Assembly (NCBI GenBank): GCA_902705865.1
Contig: CACSIO010000001.1
Coordinates: forward strand, 480,723 to 544,722
Length of the DNA stretch: 64,000 nucleotides
From: BD1-7 clade bacterium
GTDB taxonomy: Bacteria > Pseudomonadota > Gammaproteobacteria > Pseudomonadales > DT-91
Direction: 5' to 3'
This document shows, piece by piece, positions 63,583 to 64,000 of the stretch. The notes beneath the pieces were generated by a model. That model ran no database searches and had not been told where the DNA came from. It was given only the letters and a program-made list of their open reading frames with translations. Position 1 is the stretch's first letter. The number at the start of each line of letters is the position of its first letter. The position numbers and the translations under genes were made by a program.

Positions 63583-64000
63583 ATGGCCCTGTTACAAATT
63601 TCTGAACCTGGCATGTCGCCAGAACCACATAAACGCAAAATTGCTGTCGGTATCGATCTGGGTACCACCAATTCCCTTGTGGCATCGATGCGTCATGCGA
63701 ATCCGGCGGTATTGCTCGGGCATGACGGCAGCGCGATTGTACCTTCGGTGGTTCGTTATCGCGCTGATGGTATTGATATCGGTGTCGAAGCCGTCGCGCA
63801 ACAGTCTATCGATGCAGAAAATACGATTGTCTCTGTTAAGCGATTAATGGGTCGTACCGCAGGCGATGTTCTTAAAATCGGCAACCAAGCCGGTGTTTCA
63901 TTTGTTGAGCGTGATGATAACGTGCCGGGTATTCAAACCGTTGCTGGGGTCAAAACTCCGGTGGAAGTCTCCGCAGATATTTTGCGTGTACTTCGTTTGC
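63583..64000 (+). CDS. hscA: Fe-S chaperone HscA (N-terminal part, cut by the window edge)
   Basis: The frame gives MALLQISEPGMSPEPHKRK and then the Hsp70 phosphate-1 motif AVGIDLGTTNSLVASMRH, as in E. coli HscA; 139 residues are visible. HscA uses ATP to release clusters from IscU with HscB's help. It is the sixth gene of the isc operon; fdx would be expected next, beyond the edge. Confidence 0.97.
   Translation, partial: MALLQISEPGMSPEPHKRKIAVGIDLGTTNSLVASMRHANPAVLLGHDGSAIVPSVVRYRADGIDIGVEAVAQQSIDAENTIVSVKRLMGRTAGDVLKIGNQAGVSFVERDDNVPGIQTVAGVKTPVEVSADILRVLRL

Overview
The window looks like chromosome of a marine-type gammaproteobacterium (Pseudomonadales / Oceanospirillales / Cellvibrionales in the broad sense). 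The basis is gene order: rpsF-rpsR-DUF2232-rplI-dnaB, xseA/guaB-guaA-tadA/mltF-purL, secD-secF, suhB/trmJ and iscR-iscS-iscU-iscA-hscB-hscA all follow layouts known from Pseudomonas and its relatives. Base composition looks close to half G+C. I found no tRNA, rRNA, CRISPR array, intact transposase or prophage gene. The species cannot be named from the sequence alone.

Left part (1-33.6 kb) is accessory and metabolic. It opens with a leftward three-gene operon of the bufferin type: bufA2 (a twelve-cysteine peptide made of two identical-spacing six-cysteine units behind a lipobox), bufB (DUF692, the MbnB-like multinuclear-iron enzyme family) and bufC (DUF2063). It ends at a clear terminator next to a TetR-like gene that runs off the window. 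Then come an atypical SDR protein, upp, an HSL-type esterase, an overlapping pair (CxxCxxCC cluster protein and GGCT-like protein), a 1059-residue lipoprotein, an AraC-GyrI regulator facing a quinone-oxidoreductase-like MDR protein, a grx / lipoamide-dehydrogenase-like / nrtS operon facing an AraC-cupin regulator, a free-standing GyrI-like protein, two tandem paralogous dihaem cytochrome c peroxidases, a TetR gene facing a DUF4345 / PF10118 / SDR operon, tpm facing a MerR gene with a textbook MerR-type promoter between them, a DUF805 protein with a pilin-like tail, a 3-ketosteroid-dehydrogenase-like flavoprotein, SRPBCC and membrane-anchored thioredoxin-fold proteins, alkC with a D-2-hydroxyacid dehydrogenase, and a Ppx / lipoprotein / CYTH group.

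Centre (33.6-41.4 kb) is leftward housekeeping DNA: rnr-rlmB, then rpsF-rpsR-DUF2232-rplI from a strong promoter at 37386-37414, then dnaB. Between 41.35 and 42.8 kb lies a gene-poor island holding a frameshifted, N-terminally deleted LysR relic, a perfect 22-bp palindrome, thirteen tandem copies of CTCAGT, and an unrecognised 123-residue gene.

Right part (43-64 kb) is again housekeeping: SirB2, xseA, the GMP pair guaB-guaA, tadA, mltF, purL, secD-secF (without yajC in front), pdxH, suhB, trmJ and the Isc iron-sulphur operon, which starts behind two abutting type-1 IscR sites and runs off the right end within hscA.
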